Part shown: piece by piece, positions 1 to 12,357 of the stretch
How positions within the stretch are numbered: the first letter of the stretch is position 1
How the letters are laid out: each line of letters opens with the position of its first letter
Assembly (NCBI RefSeq): GCF_000715075.1
Contig: NC_134100.1
Location: 32,098,042-32,162,041 of the forward strand
Source: Nicotiana tabacum
Taxonomy: Eukaryota; Streptophyta; Magnoliopsida; Solanales; Solanaceae
Direction of reading: 5' to 3'
Length of the DNA: 64,000 nt
Translations under genes and position numbers: made by a program
Notes under the pieces: model-generated
The model's input: only the letters and a program-made list of their open reading frames with translations
What the model was told of the DNA's origin: nothing
Database searches by the model: none

Positions 1-233
1 ATGCAGTAGCATACAACAACAGCAACACCCAGCAACAGATTTAAAAAAACGAGCAGAAATCCAGCAACAACCAGTGAAGTAGTAGCAAATAACCAACCAA
101 ACTCAAGGAAACAAATCAAATGAAAATCCCGAAACACCAACAACAATCAACGGGCAGAAACAAAGTAAATCTTTTTTAGATTGAAAGACCAGTTAATGTT
201 TAACCCTTAAATCTTGACCCCTCTGTATATCCA

Positions 234-464
234 ATGTATGCAGATTATATATCGGGTGTATACTACTCTCTCTTTCGAATCTCCTTCGAAATGTTTTCTC
301 AATATTCAGCCAATCCCATATCCCCTTTCAATATTTTATGTATGCAGATTATATATCGGGTGTATACTACTCTCTCTTTCGAATCTCCTTCGAAATGTTT
401 TCTCAATATTCAGCCAATCCCATATCCCCTTTCAATATTTTATGTATGCAGATTATATATCGGG
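234..464. repeat. 104-bp tandem duplication inside family B LTR
   Basis: Two full copies (234-337, 338-441) are followed by a 23-base partial copy. Each begins ATGTATGCAGATTATATATC. They are almost identical, so the duplication is recent compared with the LTR. It lies just downstream of the LTR TATA box in the minus-strand sense, near the expected transcription start. Confidence 0.95.
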
Positions 465-497
465 AATGCTCCTCCCCTCTTCCAATATCCAGACCCC

Positions 498-506
498 TTA
501 TTTATA
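498..506 (-). promoter_or_regulatory. TATA box of family B LTR
   Basis: The minus strand reads TATAAATAA, followed by AGGGG. The related LTR at 52212 has TATAAATAG at the equivalent place, upstream of the shared TGTATATC segment. This is consistent with the U3 promoter of the element. Confidence 0.5.
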
Positions 507-2671
507 GCCAAACTTCAAGCATTTAAAATTAAAATCCCACCATCTTCCAACAATCCCCCTTTAACTTTCACTACTTAATGTTTTGTCCCCCACTATATTA
601 AACAAATATATTAGTTCCCACTAACACATATCTTTTCTTTATTTAATTCCATTATTCCCCGCTACCGCATGCTTTGTCCCACACTATATTAAACAATGTA
701 TTGATTCCCCACCATTATGTCTTGTCCCCCACTACGTATTAAAAAATGTATTAATTTAATATTATTAGTACCTAGTGGATGGAACACTCAGATTAAACTA
801 TTGTTCAAATTTTCAATTCCAAAAATACCCCTCTGAAATTACTGAAATTACCATTCTACCCCTGAAAATACTGCAATTTACCATTCTACCCCATCAGTTA
901 TAACCAATTCACCTAATCAATTCTAACCAAAACACAGCAGCTATAACCAATTCCTAATCAAATTCAAACTAAATGATGAACAACAAAGAAATAGCTGGAA
1001 TTATTTTGACTGAACAATATTTTTTAACAACAAACCTACTTTCAGATTCAACAACAATAACAAACAAGTATATTCAAATCACTGAGCTCAAATTCAAATT
1101 AAACTTAAACAGAACAAATAAACAGATTCAAATCACTAAACTCAATAATCAATTGGACTTCAAATTAAATCTAACAACATTACAACTAACAATTTCTATA
1201 TTAAACTAAACAAGAACATAAAACAGAAGAAATAGTCAAAAAACGATAAACGACGAACAAGAAAAGAATTAAACATATACTAATTTCAAATCCAAGAATA
1301 ACAAACAAAATACGGACAGAAATGAAACTTAAACTAACTAACCGGAAATGAACAACAACGAACTTGAACGGAAACGGAAAACTCGAACCAAGACTGCCAA
1401 CGACCTTGACGTGAGATGAAGCTGCTGCTGGTGGACGACCTCGACGATGGTTAACGTGAGCTGCTCAGCTGCTGGTGGGTGACGAGGGTCGTGACTAGTC
1501 GACGCACGAGTGAGCTAGGTTGCTCGACGAGCAAGAACGCAGCAGTGGGGCGCTGGGCAGTCCGTAGGGGTTGTGCGGAGATGGAACTCGCTGGGGTTTC
1601 AGGTGGAACGAAGAAGAAGATGACCGGAGCAGCTGCTGCGTCAATGGCGACGTGAGGTGAGGTGAAGATCGAGTGGGTGGTCTTTATGGGGAAGAAGCAG
1701 AAGCAGCAATGGCTATGCTGCTCGTCGATTTTTGTCCAGCAGCGACGAGGGGGGTGTGCTGGTTGATTTTTGGGCGGTGGCTATTGCAGCTTGTTTTCTA
1801 ACGAGCTGGGGTTGGAGATGATGGCGTTGGATGGTCGTTTGACGTGAGGAGATGGAGCAGAAGTGAAGAAGAAGAAGAAGAAGAAGATGAAGACGGGGCA
1901 GCCATGGTTGCCAGAGATGGAGCTTGTTTTGGGCATGGAGGTTGACGTCGAAGAACGACGATGATGAGGCAGGTTTTGGTGGTCAGCTGGACGTGAGGTG
2001 AGCAGAAGCAGCGAGGGAAGCCATGGGAGGGGGCTTAGGGTTGTTTGGAGAAGAAGAAGATGGGGGGGATGATTTTTTTAGGGTTTTTTAGGGTAATGAA
2101 AAAATGAAAATGGGGGTTGGGATTAGTTTGGGTTATGGGGCGGACTGGGTCGGGTCGACCCGGTAAGGTTTTGGGTTGGGTAGAGGTGTTTTGGGCCTAA
2201 ATTTAGAATTGAAGAGGAGGCCCAATTCCGATTTTCTTCTATTTTTTTGTTCTCTTTTCTTTTACTTATTAATAAAACTAAAATGCTAAAATTAAATTAT
2301 AAAACCAAAATTATTAAAATACTAATTAACTCCTAATAATAATTATCACCCAAAATTAAACATCAATAAAAATAAAATCACACAATTTGGACATTAAATG
2401 CTAAAAATGCAAAAGATGCCTATTTTTGTAATTTTCATTCTTGTAAAACAAACTTAATTACTCATAATTGCAAACCTAAATCCTAAATGCAAATGCGACA
2501 TATTTTTGTATTTTTTATTAATTTAGCAAATAAACATGCACAGACAAAATGCAAACAATACAAGAAAAATAACACAAAATTCACAACAATTGCAAACAAT
2601 CAAAAAATTGTTTTATTTTTGGAGTTTTTTTGGGACTAATTCTCATATAGGGCAAAAATCACGTGCTCACA

Positions 2672-3601
2672 GTCGATATACAATAATCCCAATCAAAGCC
2701 TCTACTACAGATGATCTTAACATGAACCACGTAGCCCAGAATCTCATAAACCAACACATTTCCTCTGAAGCACCCCGTCTTGCCGCAACCATGGTACCCA
2801 TTCTGACTAGACCTTCTGTGAATCTGAAGATGTTCCTCCGACTCCCCTTGATACTGCAATCTAGATTCATTAATGACATAGAAACACTCTAAGCCCCAAC
2901 ATCATCCCGTGCAAGATCTCAGACCTTGGTCATGCCCAAAATCCAGGAACCACCAATACCACATATACACCTACCTCAGGCTAAAACTGATATAAATCTG
3001 ACTCTACAATCTGAATGCCACTATTGGACTCCTCCACTTGGCGCAAAGCCATAGAAAACAACATCTGATGATCCGCAAAACTAACCTTCACAACCTGCAC
3101 AACACATATCACAAGTTACTCCAATACCACAAACTATTCCTAATCAACACCCACCTCGTGGCCTTGCCACAATTGTTATGACTAGTCAACAAATTAAACC
3201 TTCCCAAGCTCGCACTCATCGATCAGATGCCGGGAACCGCTGCGCCTCCATATGAACAACTAAATAGCCTCTCAATACCTTTGTATCTTCAGTTTGTACA
3301 ACACGTTAAGACAATGCCTGAGCATCCCTGACTCGTTCGTAGCCCGTCTATAGCATCACAAACCACTGGCACATAGAGGACACTGAGAGCGTAATATTAT
3401 AAACGAGTAGATGTAAAGGAACATAAGTTATATACTTCGAGCTAACTTAATATCACACGATAAGGAATGAAAGAAGTGAAATTTCTTAAGAGTTCTGTAG
3501 CCTCTGGAAGATAAGTACAGACGTCTCCGTACCAATCCACAACTCCACTAAACCTGCTTATGACTCATAGCACCTATGAACCTAGAGCTATGATACCAAC
3601 T
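2672..3601 (-). mobile_element. Internal 5' region of family A chromovirus-type element (leader, possibly decayed gag)
   Basis: This segment follows the 5' LTR at 3602-7554 on the minus strand and begins with a primer-binding site. The first 120 bases after the primer site resemble the leader that follows the primer site of the element at 29080 (both contain a GATCGGTACGGAGA-like stretch). Further in there is no open frame longer than about 70 codons, and I cannot recognise gag. The segment is cut at 2671 by the family B LTR. It is probably noncoding or decayed. Confidence 0.6.
3587..3598 (-). other. Primer-binding site, initiator tRNA-Met type
   Basis: The minus strand reads TGGTATCATAGC, one base off the usual plant TGGTATCAGAGC complementary to the 3' end of initiator tRNA-Met. 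It lies three bases inside the LTR end at 3602. This fixes 3602-7554 as a 5' LTR on the minus strand. Confidence 0.8.
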
Positions 3602-4887
3602 TGTCATGACCCAAAATCCCTCTGAAGGATTCGTGATGGCACCTAGTCTCTAAACTAGGTAAGCCTGACATTAACTGAAATAACCTTGACATTTACTGAC
3701 TTTAAGTTAAATAACTCTGCAAATTTATAATTTTCCAAAATCGGTGGTACAAGTCATAAGCTTTTCTAAGAGTAGTTATACAAAATAAATAAATCACTGT
3801 CCCGAAACAAAGGAACAAATGGAAATAAGAAATAAATAAAGGTAACTCTGAGGCTTGCGAACGCAGCAGGTTTACCTTGAGTCTCCACTGCAACAACCCG
3901 CATAGCTACTACCCATCAAATACATAGATCTATACACCAAAAATGTTTGGAAGTGTAGTATGAGCACACCACGGCAGTGCCTAGTAAGTATCAAGACTAA
4001 CCTCGGTAGAGTAGTGACGAGGAACAGTCCAGACACCTATTGGTCAATTAAATTGAACAGGATATGATAATAAACTATCAACATAAAGATAAACAAGTAA
4101 TATCAACAGTAGGGGGAAACCAAACGATAATCAGCGGAAGCAAAAAGGGGAAACACGGATAAAAATGAAAGATAACCAATTAACTCAACACTAACATAGC
4201 TGGGACACAGACAAGTAAAATGTACTCAAATAAGGAAAAACAATATCAACTCAATTTATCATATCATTCCTGATGCGCAATTTCAGCCATCTCAAAACTC
4301 GATGTTTCATATCATAATCTTAACTTCCAAGCCTTTAGCACACCCGACACCTTGTGCCCACGTGTTTCTATCTCACTTTTCACAACAACATTCTCATTTA
4401 CATAACGTACAGTAGAGTACATCTTCTAAACCAATTAGGAAATCAACAAGAAAAGATAAAGTTATTTTCAGAAATCATTTGAATGAAGAAAGTTCCCTTT
4501 TAAATTAAAATACGACATCAAATGAAATATTACCTTTGACATGAGATTTAATAAATTACAACTTAGTAGAAATTCCTTTTTAAGTAAAGTACATCTCAAA
4601 CGGTTTAAGGAGATTTAATTGAGAAACTAATTGAATAATAAATGTAACAATTATTGAAATTTGAAGTATTGAAATATATATATAATTACGGCGAGTTCAA
4701 ATTAAAAAGAAGATCATGCAAAGCATTGTAGTATAATTTTTTTTATTTTAAATCACGATATTACTAATAACTTAACGGTACGGGAGCAAAATATTGAGGG
4801 GAACATCAAATATGATAGTAAATAAGTAGAGAAGCAAGGTAATTATCATCTTTGGAACCAACAAAACTAGTAGAAACAGTAACAAGC

Positions 4888-5262
4888 GCACAACATCACC
4901 CTTCGTGCTTTTACTCTCGTCCTTACCATAGAAATCAACGAAAACAGCACAGCATCACCCTTCGTGCTTTTACTGTCTCATAATTATGGCACGACATCAC
5001 CCTTCGTGCTTTTACTCTCAATAATGTGGCACGACATCACCCTTCATGCTTTTACTCTCAATAATGTGGTACGACATCACCCTTCATGCTTTTACTCTCA
5101 ATAATGTGGCACGATATCACTCTTCGTGCTTTTACATTCACATAATATGCCACGTCATCACCCTTTGTGCATTAACACTCATAATATCGACACGGCATCA
5201 CCCTTCGTGCATTAACACTCACTCAATATATCATGCACGACATTACCCTTCGTTCTTTACAC
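4888..5262. repeat. 40-bp tandem array in family A LTR, about 9 units
   Basis: The units carry CGACATCACCCTTCGTGC and start near 4890, 4949, 4991, 5031, 5071, 5111, 5152, 5192 and 5238, so the period is close to 40 with a few longer units. Three or four units of the same motif occur in the LTR at 51498-57007 (55008-55110). Confidence 0.9.
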
Positions 5263-5296
5263 TCTTCCTCACCCAAATAACAAAAATCATAATATA

Positions 5297-5390
5297 CCGG
5301 CAAGGAAATCAACAATAGAAACAATAACATCCCGGCAAGGGAATCAACAATAGAAACAATAACATCTCGGCAAGGGAATCAACAATAACC
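5297..5390. repeat. 35-bp tandem array in family A LTR, 3 units
   Basis: Three near-identical units, each beginning CGGCAAGG and containing AATCAACAATA, at about 5297, 5332 and 5367. Confidence 0.85.
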
Positions 5391-6489
5391 AATCTTGTTT
5401 CAACAATTAGCATCGCAATATATATCTCAACTTGAGTCAATACTCAACAATGGTCAATTACCAAGAGAATATCATAAGTCTTGTCCAACATGAATAATCG
5501 TCAATTTAAGCATGAATAGTACATAATAAGGATCACGAAAAAACCAAGAAGCACAATAACCATAACAAAGCAACAAGACATAATAAACACGTGATAACTA
5601 CACCAGTAACCACAATAATTGGGCATGTTACATATTTGCACGAAGTCATAGAGGACCTCACAATCAAGAAGTATCAAAACAATAAGGAAGACAATCACTT
5701 CAATTAAGGCAATTAAGGGTCAAGTAACAAGTAGGAGTTAGAGGAAGGCTAACAACTTCATGTGGAGCATATAGAGGCAAAACAAGCAATTAGAAAATCC
5801 AATCATATCGAAAAATTTCTCACTTAATGAATATAAGGATCTAAGAACCCTAAAGTCAATTTCCCACAAATAAGTCCGAGCACACACTCGTCACCTCATG
5901 TGGACGGACTACAATTAGCATAGAAGACTCAAATCCTAAGGGGAAGTCCCCACACAAGGTTAGGCAAGATACTTATCTCAAAGACGACAAACTGATACTC
6001 TATATTGCACTTCTCAGGTGAAAAGACCTTCGGATGGCTCAAATTTAACCAAATTAACTTCAAAGCACAAATAAAACACATACGGAACTATTTTGGATCA
6101 TAAAGTCTCAATCTTTAACAAAATTCAAAAATCGGTCCAAAAGTTGAGCCCCGGGCCCGCACCTCGGAACCCGACAAATTTTATAAAAACCGATTACGTA
6201 TTTCGATACCAGTTCAACCATACAAAATTTATCAAATTCTGATACCATTTGGTCTCTCAAATCACGATTTTTCATTTTAGGAATTTTCTTTCAAAACCAA
6301 CATTTTCATTAAATCAAAACACTATCTAAATGATGAAAATGAAGAAAAAATCATGGAATATGTTAGATTCTAGGTGAAGAACACTTACCCAATCGATTTG
6401 TGTGAAAACCCCACAAAGAATCGCTCAAAACCGAGCTCCACAAGTCAAGATATGATGAAAATGGTATAACCCTCGATTTGGAATTATAT

Positions 6490-6845
6490 TTTGTTCGCCC
6501 AGGTTTTTGTGCATCGCGAACGCGAAAGAAGGATCGCGTTCGCGATGAAGAGAAGTGAAGGTTGCCCAGGTTACTCATCGCGAATGCGACAATGCGTACA
6601 CGAACGCGAAGGAGGAAAGTCTGATGGCCCAAAGACTGCTCTTGGTGAACGCGAAGAGTGGAATTGCATAACTACGCGAACGCGAGGGACGGATGCGAAC
6701 GCGACGAAGGAAGAGACAGAGCTTTGCGAACGCGAGGCGTGTTACGTGAACGCAAGGCGTGTTATGCGAACACGCAGAAGGAAAACTGAGGCGACCAGCA
6801 GAGACTCTTCGCGAATGCGGAAGGGGCTTCGCGAACACAAAGGAG
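6490..6845. repeat. CpG-rich palindromic motif block (GCGAACGCGA type)
   Basis: At least ten variants of CGCGAACGCGA occur in about 350 bases, far richer in CpG than the flanks. Near 6515-6547 two of them form an inverted repeat (ATCGCGAACGCG and CGCGTTCGCGAT around a short spacer). The block is 0.7-1.06 kb from the LTR start, the same offset as the blocks in the other family A LTRs. Confidence 0.9.
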
Positions 6846-7554
6846 GATATCAGATACCAAAAACAGCAGTTCAAAAACAAGGGAAAATTACCCGGAGCCC
6901 ACCCAGAACACACTCGAGGCCCCCAGGACCCCGTCTAAACACACAAACAAGTCACATAACTCAACACGGGCTCGCTCGAAGTATCAAATCATATCAAACA
7001 ACGTCGAAACGATGAATCACACCATGAATCAAACTTAGGAACTTTCAAACCTTCCAACTTCCAAAACTCGTGCCGAAACCTATCAAATCAACCCGGAATG
7101 ATGCCAAATTTTGCAGACAAGTCCAAAATGACATAACGGAGTTTTTCCAACTCTCAGAATCGCATTCCGACCCCGATACCACAAAAGTCAACTATGGGTC
7201 AAACTTCTCCATTTTCCAAACTTCAACTTTTCCAACTTTCGCCGAAACGCCTCAATTTTCCCTACGGACCTCCAAATCTGAATCCGGACGCGCGCCTAAG
7301 TCCAAAATCACCATACGAAGTTGTTGAGATTACCCACAACCCATTCCGGGGCCGTTTACTCAAAAGTTCAATTCCGGTCAAATTCTCACCGTTTAAGTTT
7401 CCAAAACTAGATTACTTCTTCCAATTCGACTCCGATTCATCCGAAAACAGAATCCAACCATGCACGCAAGTCGATACACATAATATGAAGCTACTTGTGA
7501 CCTCAAGCTGTCGAGCCGGACGCAATTGCTCAAAATGACCAGTCGGATCGTTAC

Positions 7555-7566
7555 GGGGGGGGGGGG
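7555..7566. repeat. G12 run at the outer edge of the family A LTR
   Basis: Twelve consecutive G bases follow the LTR start directly. They replace the expected first T of the LTR, so slippage or a G-rich target is likely. Confidence 0.8.
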
Positions 7567-8584
<1,018 letters not shown>

Positions 8585-9040
8585 CATGCACTATCTAAAA
8601 AAGGAAAAATATAGTTTCAACCTCTACGACAATAATATAGTAAGCAAAAGGGAAAAGATACCTCAGGCAACATAGCCACGGCAACAGGCAATATTAATAC
8701 TTAGAAACTGGACCACATATATTGAAATGTGCATGCAATCCACAAAATATCAAACCAAAGATCAGACCCTTTTAATTTGTTGCTGAAGAGCAGTTTGATG
8801 AAATTCAACTGAATGCCTGCTACCTCTTTTTGTCGCTCTTATGGTTCCAGACCTAAAGTCGGACTTTATCTTTCCAATTCCTGATATTGGACCACTTTTC
8901 TTCGGCCTTGTGAAATGCATGAGATATTGAAACAGTAAATTATCAGGATACTGTCATCATCAACTAGAACTCATTAATTTTGCCTGAAATTCTAGTTGTT
9001 TCTATATATGATATCCATAGTGTGACTAGCAGCAAAACTA

Positions 9041-9268
9041 TTCACTCCTTTTTAATTTATGAGTCGATATTTAATTGGACACCAAAATTAAGAAAGAAAG
9101 TACGAGTTCTTTTGAAACTTGTTAATTTCTATGACTATTAAAGTACGTCATTAACGGCGAAATAAGAAGTTTAAATTATATTATTTTTTAAAAATAAAAA
9201 TATACTATTCTTTTTAGAACAATTTAAAAACGAAATAATGTCACATAAAATGAAATATAAGGAGTGGG
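9041..9268. mobile_element. Stowaway-like MITE in module copy 1
   Basis: The left end reads TTCACTCCTTTTTAATTTAT and the right end ATAAAATGAAATATAAGGAG, so the termini are inverted. TA dinucleotides flank both sides (9039-9040 and 9269-9270), as expected of Tc1/mariner-type MITEs. It resembles the common Solanaceae Stowaway with a CTCCCTCCGT end, in decayed form. It is absent at the corresponding place in copy 2. Confidence 0.65.
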
Positions 9269-9547
9269 TAATAGCATGAGAGAGGGCAAAAAGCACCCTG
9301 ATCAGGGATAGTCTTAATAATCTGCCCCAACTCCATCTGCAACATAATAAAATAACAAAAGCAATTATGTCTCAATTTTGGACAAGTGAAGTCCATTACA
9401 TAAATTTTCACTGTCCTTTTTGTTTTATTTAATTAAATACATCTTAATCTCTTACACTATATAGACTAAAATTAAACATAAGAATAATCTGCTACTTACG
9501 ATATCCCAAAAATTTTCATGGCACAGATGTGTTCTTCAATAAATTAA

Positions 9548-9843
9548 GGCCCCGTTTGGCATACATTTTGGCAACATTTTTTCAAATCTTTTTTGAAAAT
9601 ATTGTTTGTTCATAGATTAATGATCTATTTTTGAAAATTTTCTGAAATTATTTTTCAAGTTCCCAAAATCTAGTTTAGGGTAGATTTTGGGTGAAACTTG
9701 TTCTCCCACTCACAAAACTTCAATTTTTTTTAAAATAAAATGCATGTCCAAACATAATTTCAACTTCCAAAAATTATTTTTCAAAACTATTTCAAAAATT
9801 ATTTTTTCAAGTTTCAACTAAATCTATGTCCAAACGCTAGCTA
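9548..9843. mobile_element. Fold-back MITE, hAT-like termini
   Basis: The left end (CCGTTTGGCATACATTTTGG) and right end (ATCTATGTCCAAACGCTAGC) are inverted, and the centre is itself a palindrome (CCCAAAATCTA with TAGATTTTGGG near 9665-9691), so the whole element could fold into one long hairpin. The exact ends and TSD are unclear. It is missing from copy 2, which supports an insertion. Confidence 0.55.
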
Positions 9844-9887
9844 AAATGATCTATGGAATTTCAAAAAATTTAACTTAGCTAGCGTTT

Positions 9888-10180
9888 GGCCATAGATTCC
9901 CAAATTTATTTTGAAAAATCTGATTTGAGTGAAGTTTGGTTTGAAGATAAAAATATGTTTGGACATGCGTTTTCAAAATATATTTCCCAAATTTATTTTG
10001 GAAAGACATGTATATAATTAATATTTGTAAAAGTTTTGGCCCAAAACCTGCTATCGAGCTATGACCAATAGCTGATTTTGGGATTTGGGATTTTGCCAAA
10101 ATATAAGCAAAATCTATGATGAAACATGTGCTTGCCAAATAAAACCCAAATTTATTTTGGTAAAATTTATGGCTAAAACG
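9888..10180. mobile_element. Second MITE with CCCAAATTTATTTTG internal repeats
   Basis: It starts GCGTTTGGCCATAGATT and ends with an imperfect inverted copy (AAATTTATGGCTAAAACGG). The word CAAATTTATTTTG occurs at about 9901, 9988 and 10147. A 152-codon minus-strand frame here repeats the residues QNKFG because of this and is not a gene. No TSD was found. Confidence 0.45.
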
Positions 10181-10425
10181 GGTCGTTATTCTGGTAACTG
10201 GAGGCAAATAAATAGTCAACAGCAGATGGAATGATGACGTGTATCTTTCACCTAGAAATAGATGGGAAGACAGAGCAACGTAGAGATATCCCCACTTTCC
10301 AGCGATCACTGCAGACTGTGTGTTCGTGCCCATCTTATAACTGTATGAGGACCATTACCCCTTCCATAAATGCTCATTGCCAACTTTTGATTTTGTCTGC
10401 CGGAGATAAGCATATATAGTAAGTA

Positions 10426-11359
10426 CAAAATACCGTTTGCTAGATACAATTTAACTTATACTTTCTCCATCCTGTTTTAATTATTGTTGCTTTAGCTCAA
10501 AATAATTATCACTTCAAAATTTTCCAATTAAATTTTTTAATTGTTTTCAACTATACCCTTAATATGACAATAGTAGTAGGTTTTTAAAAAAACCTCTTAA
10601 TGCTTAAAAAATATTTAATAAGGATAACTTAGTGGAGAACATTTGGTAAGAAGACCCCTCAACACTTGAATTGGTCAAGTGACCTCCCATTTCCTTTCTC
10701 AATTACTTTTGGGTTGAAAAATGGTTAAATGAGTGGGTTAGGATGGATGTGGCATTTTTAACATTTTAAAAATTTGTGCGTCACATATAAGGTTTGAAAA
10801 ATATTATCTCTCTCTCATTTTTTCGCCTAATTTCTCTCTCATCTCTCTATTCTCTCTGCTCTCTATAATTCAACCCATCGACCAAGGTGGTTTCCGGCGG
10901 GAAGGGACAAGAATCAAGCTTGAATTTTGGGTGTAATCGTCTCTATAGGCCCATCAAGCACTATATTAAAGCTCAGAACGCGTCAATTTTGGTAAATCCT
11001 AAATTCTTCTTTATCCGTTTCTTACATTTTGTAGTTCGGATTTTGTGGAGTGATTTATTCATGTGCATGTTCAAGATCGATTGGGTTGTATATAGCCATA
11101 TCTTATATGGTGTGGGTGGTTATATTTGCTTCTTGGACAACCCATGTGCTCTGTATTTTAGATTTTACTCCTAGCTGGCGACCTAATGTTAATTGATAAA
11201 ACTGTGGTCGATTGTTTTCTGGTCATAGATGTTTGCTAGAATTGGGGCTTATTTTTCTTATTTTGATCATAAGTTTGAAATTAATAAATGTGACATTGCA
11301 TGTAGGTAACACGAGGAGGAAATCAATTGCTAAGAAGCATATTCCTTTGACCTTCATAA
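10426..11359. other. Low-copy AT-rich stretch, no supported gene
   Basis: It includes a decayed Stowaway-like end (CTCCATCCTGTTTTAATTAT near 10465) and a pyrimidine-rich CTCTCT tract (10805-10865) followed by a short open frame at 10887. That combination can look like a plant leader and first exon, but I recognise no protein and see no continuation except the fragment at 11360. Confidence 0.4.
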
Positions 11360-11650
11360 TCTTCAAAGCCTTCAAACAGGAAAGAAAATGCAAAAAAAGA
11401 AGCATCACCAAGTAAAGCAATTGTTGAGCTTTCAAAAACTGCTACTAGAAAATAAAATGTAGATACTTCTAAAGCTTCCCCTAGTAAAGGAAATGCTGAG
11501 ATTTCTAAGCGTGATGGGAGGAAAAAGAACAAAGAGCCATCAAAGTCTATCAGTAAACAAAGAACAAGATCAAGGTCTGGATTAGTTCACGAGGACATAC
11601 ATGTTAGTAAAAGATATGTTTCAAGGAGATTAACATTAGAAGGTGTTTGA
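11360..11650 (+). pseudogene. Ser/Lys-rich basic protein fragment with one stop
   Basis: One plus-strand frame reads through about 97 codons with a single stop (TAA near 11441) and ends at TGA 11648-11650. The product is rich in Ser, Lys and Arg and contains two ASPSK motifs, then an RKKNKEPSKS-like stretch and RTRSRSG. Such composition is typical of disordered, DNA- or RNA-binding nuclear proteins. No start codon or domain is recognisable. It could be an exon remnant of a host gene or part of a transposon-carried gene. Just downstream are a G-run (11653-11663) and lysine-codon-rich, GAAGAAGAAA-like sequence. Confidence 0.3.
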
Positions 11651-11825
11651 TAGGGGGGGGGGGAGGAAGAAAGAAGACTTGGACATAAATATTGCACAAG
11701 CTCAAATGGAAGAACATGTTTCTGAAAAACAATTGTCAAAGAAGAAAAAGACAGTGATGTAGTACAAGAAGAAGAAAAAGAAAAAGAAGAATAAGTATTA
11801 GGAAAAGGAAAAAAAAAGATGTAGC

Positions 11826-12357
11826 AGAAGAGAATTAGTATGGCAAGCGCAAAATACAACACGAAATTGCTGCTCGCTAGCCAAAGATAGTATAGTTTAA
11901 AATTCGTCTTCACATGGATTGGATTTAAACACTGTTCAAGTAATTTCTAGCTTAACACTATCCAGGATGATTAACACGTTGGTTGGGATGATTAATAACT
12001 ATAATGAACTATGAAATTAAAACAATTAATAATTGATCACTTGAAGACAAGATTCGCAGAGTGATTTCTTATCACTGCGAGGGATAAGGGTTTGACATGA
12101 TAGGTGCAAGATAGCTATTTGAGACTTAACTCTAGTTTAATTCACTTTAATATTCTAATGATTCTCACGAATTCACTCGATGATTAGTTCAAATGTGTAG
12201 AAGATTCCTCCCTCGATTAAATTTTAACTCTATGAGGTGACTAATATAAGCACTATAAAAATATGAAACCATACGTTTATGGATTAGTTTTCAGGAAAAC
12301 GTCTCTTGAATATTCTCCTAACTTGATTTAATCAACAATTCACAAAGACTATTAAGA
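11826..12357 (-). mobile_element. Fragment of repeat family C
   Basis: The reverse complement matches parts of 58390-59030 and 61942-62060. Shared words include CTATCTTTGGCTAGCGAGCA, ATCATCC and GCACCTATCATGTCAAAACC. It is an end fragment of an unclassified repeat in opposite orientation. The Copia fragment begins immediately after it, so the junction at about 12357 is a rearrangement or insertion point. Confidence 0.6.

Larger units (their letters stand above)
1..2671 (-). mobile_element. LTR of retrotransposon family B, partial (runs off left edge)
   Basis: Read on the minus strand this LTR starts at 2671 with TGTGAGCACGTGATTTTTGC and continues to the window edge. Its first 530 bases align by eye with the start of the LTR at 52212 (same CACGTG box, same AT-rich tract, same stretch around the GACCCAGTCC-like motif), and both share a TGTATATC-rich segment further in (here about 220-465). 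A TATA box sits at 498-506. Between lies a purine-rich, GAAGAAG-type stretch (about 1380-2100) in which I see no gene. The LTR interrupts the internal region of the family A element at 2672-7554. Its 3' end and second TSD lie outside the window. Whether it is a solo LTR or part of a full element cannot be told. The superfamily is inferred to be Ty3/gypsy from the LTR-end sequence of the relatives. Confidence 0.7.
3602..7554 (-). mobile_element. 5' LTR of family A chromovirus-type element
   Basis: On the minus strand it starts near 7554 (GTAACGATCCGACTGGTCAT, first base of TG lost beside a G run) and ends ATGACA at 3602 beside the primer-binding site. At almost 4 kb it is long. Inside, in transcription order, are the CpG-rich palindromic block (about 6490-6845), a donor-like site (minus GGGTAAGTG at about 6381-6390), a second donor-like site (5971-5980, GAGATAAGT), a 35-bp array (5297-5390) and a 40-bp array (4888-5262). 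The same order is seen in the family A LTRs at 40141 and 51498. The open frames in this region (for example 6491-7015) come from the repeats and are not genes. Confidence 0.8.
8585..10425. repeat. Triplicated noncoding module, copy 1
   Basis: Long stretches align by eye with 16022-17500: for example TGCTACCTCTTTTTGTCGCT (near 8820) with the same words near 16278, and the block around 10195-10345 with 17338-17470. The tail (10345-10400) also matches copy 3. Copy 1 carries extra insertions: a Stowaway MITE and two fold-back MITEs. No open frame is shared between the copies, so the conserved part is probably noncoding, perhaps promoter DNA. Conserved words include GTCAAC (W-box core on the other strand, 10215-10220) and TGACGTG (10235-10241). 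A TATATAG occurs near 10412. Confidence 0.75.

Noticed and set aside
234..578. Overlapping frames with MYADYISG repeats
   Set aside because: Created by the 104-bp duplication in a noncoding LTR.
2536..2892. 118-codon plus frame and short minus frames near 2659-2879
   Set aside because: The plus frame crosses the boundary between two different mobile elements at 2671, so it cannot be an old gene. The minus frames are too short and unmatched.
4888..5262. CRISPR-like look: regular repeats of about 40 bases
   Set aside because: A tandem array without unique spacers, inside a plant LTR. CRISPR arrays are not expected in a plant nuclear genome.
6491..7015. 174-codon plus frame and 112-codon minus frame in a CpG-rich stretch
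   Set aside because: Produced by the palindromic motif block inside a family A LTR. Both strands are open only because of the repeated CGCGAACGCGA words.
9875..10333. 152-codon minus frame with repeated QNKFG residues
   Set aside because: Runs through a MITE with repeated CAAATTTATTTTG words.
11653..11663. G run as a polypurine tract of an unseen LTR element
   Set aside because: No LTR start follows it and no partner LTR was found.
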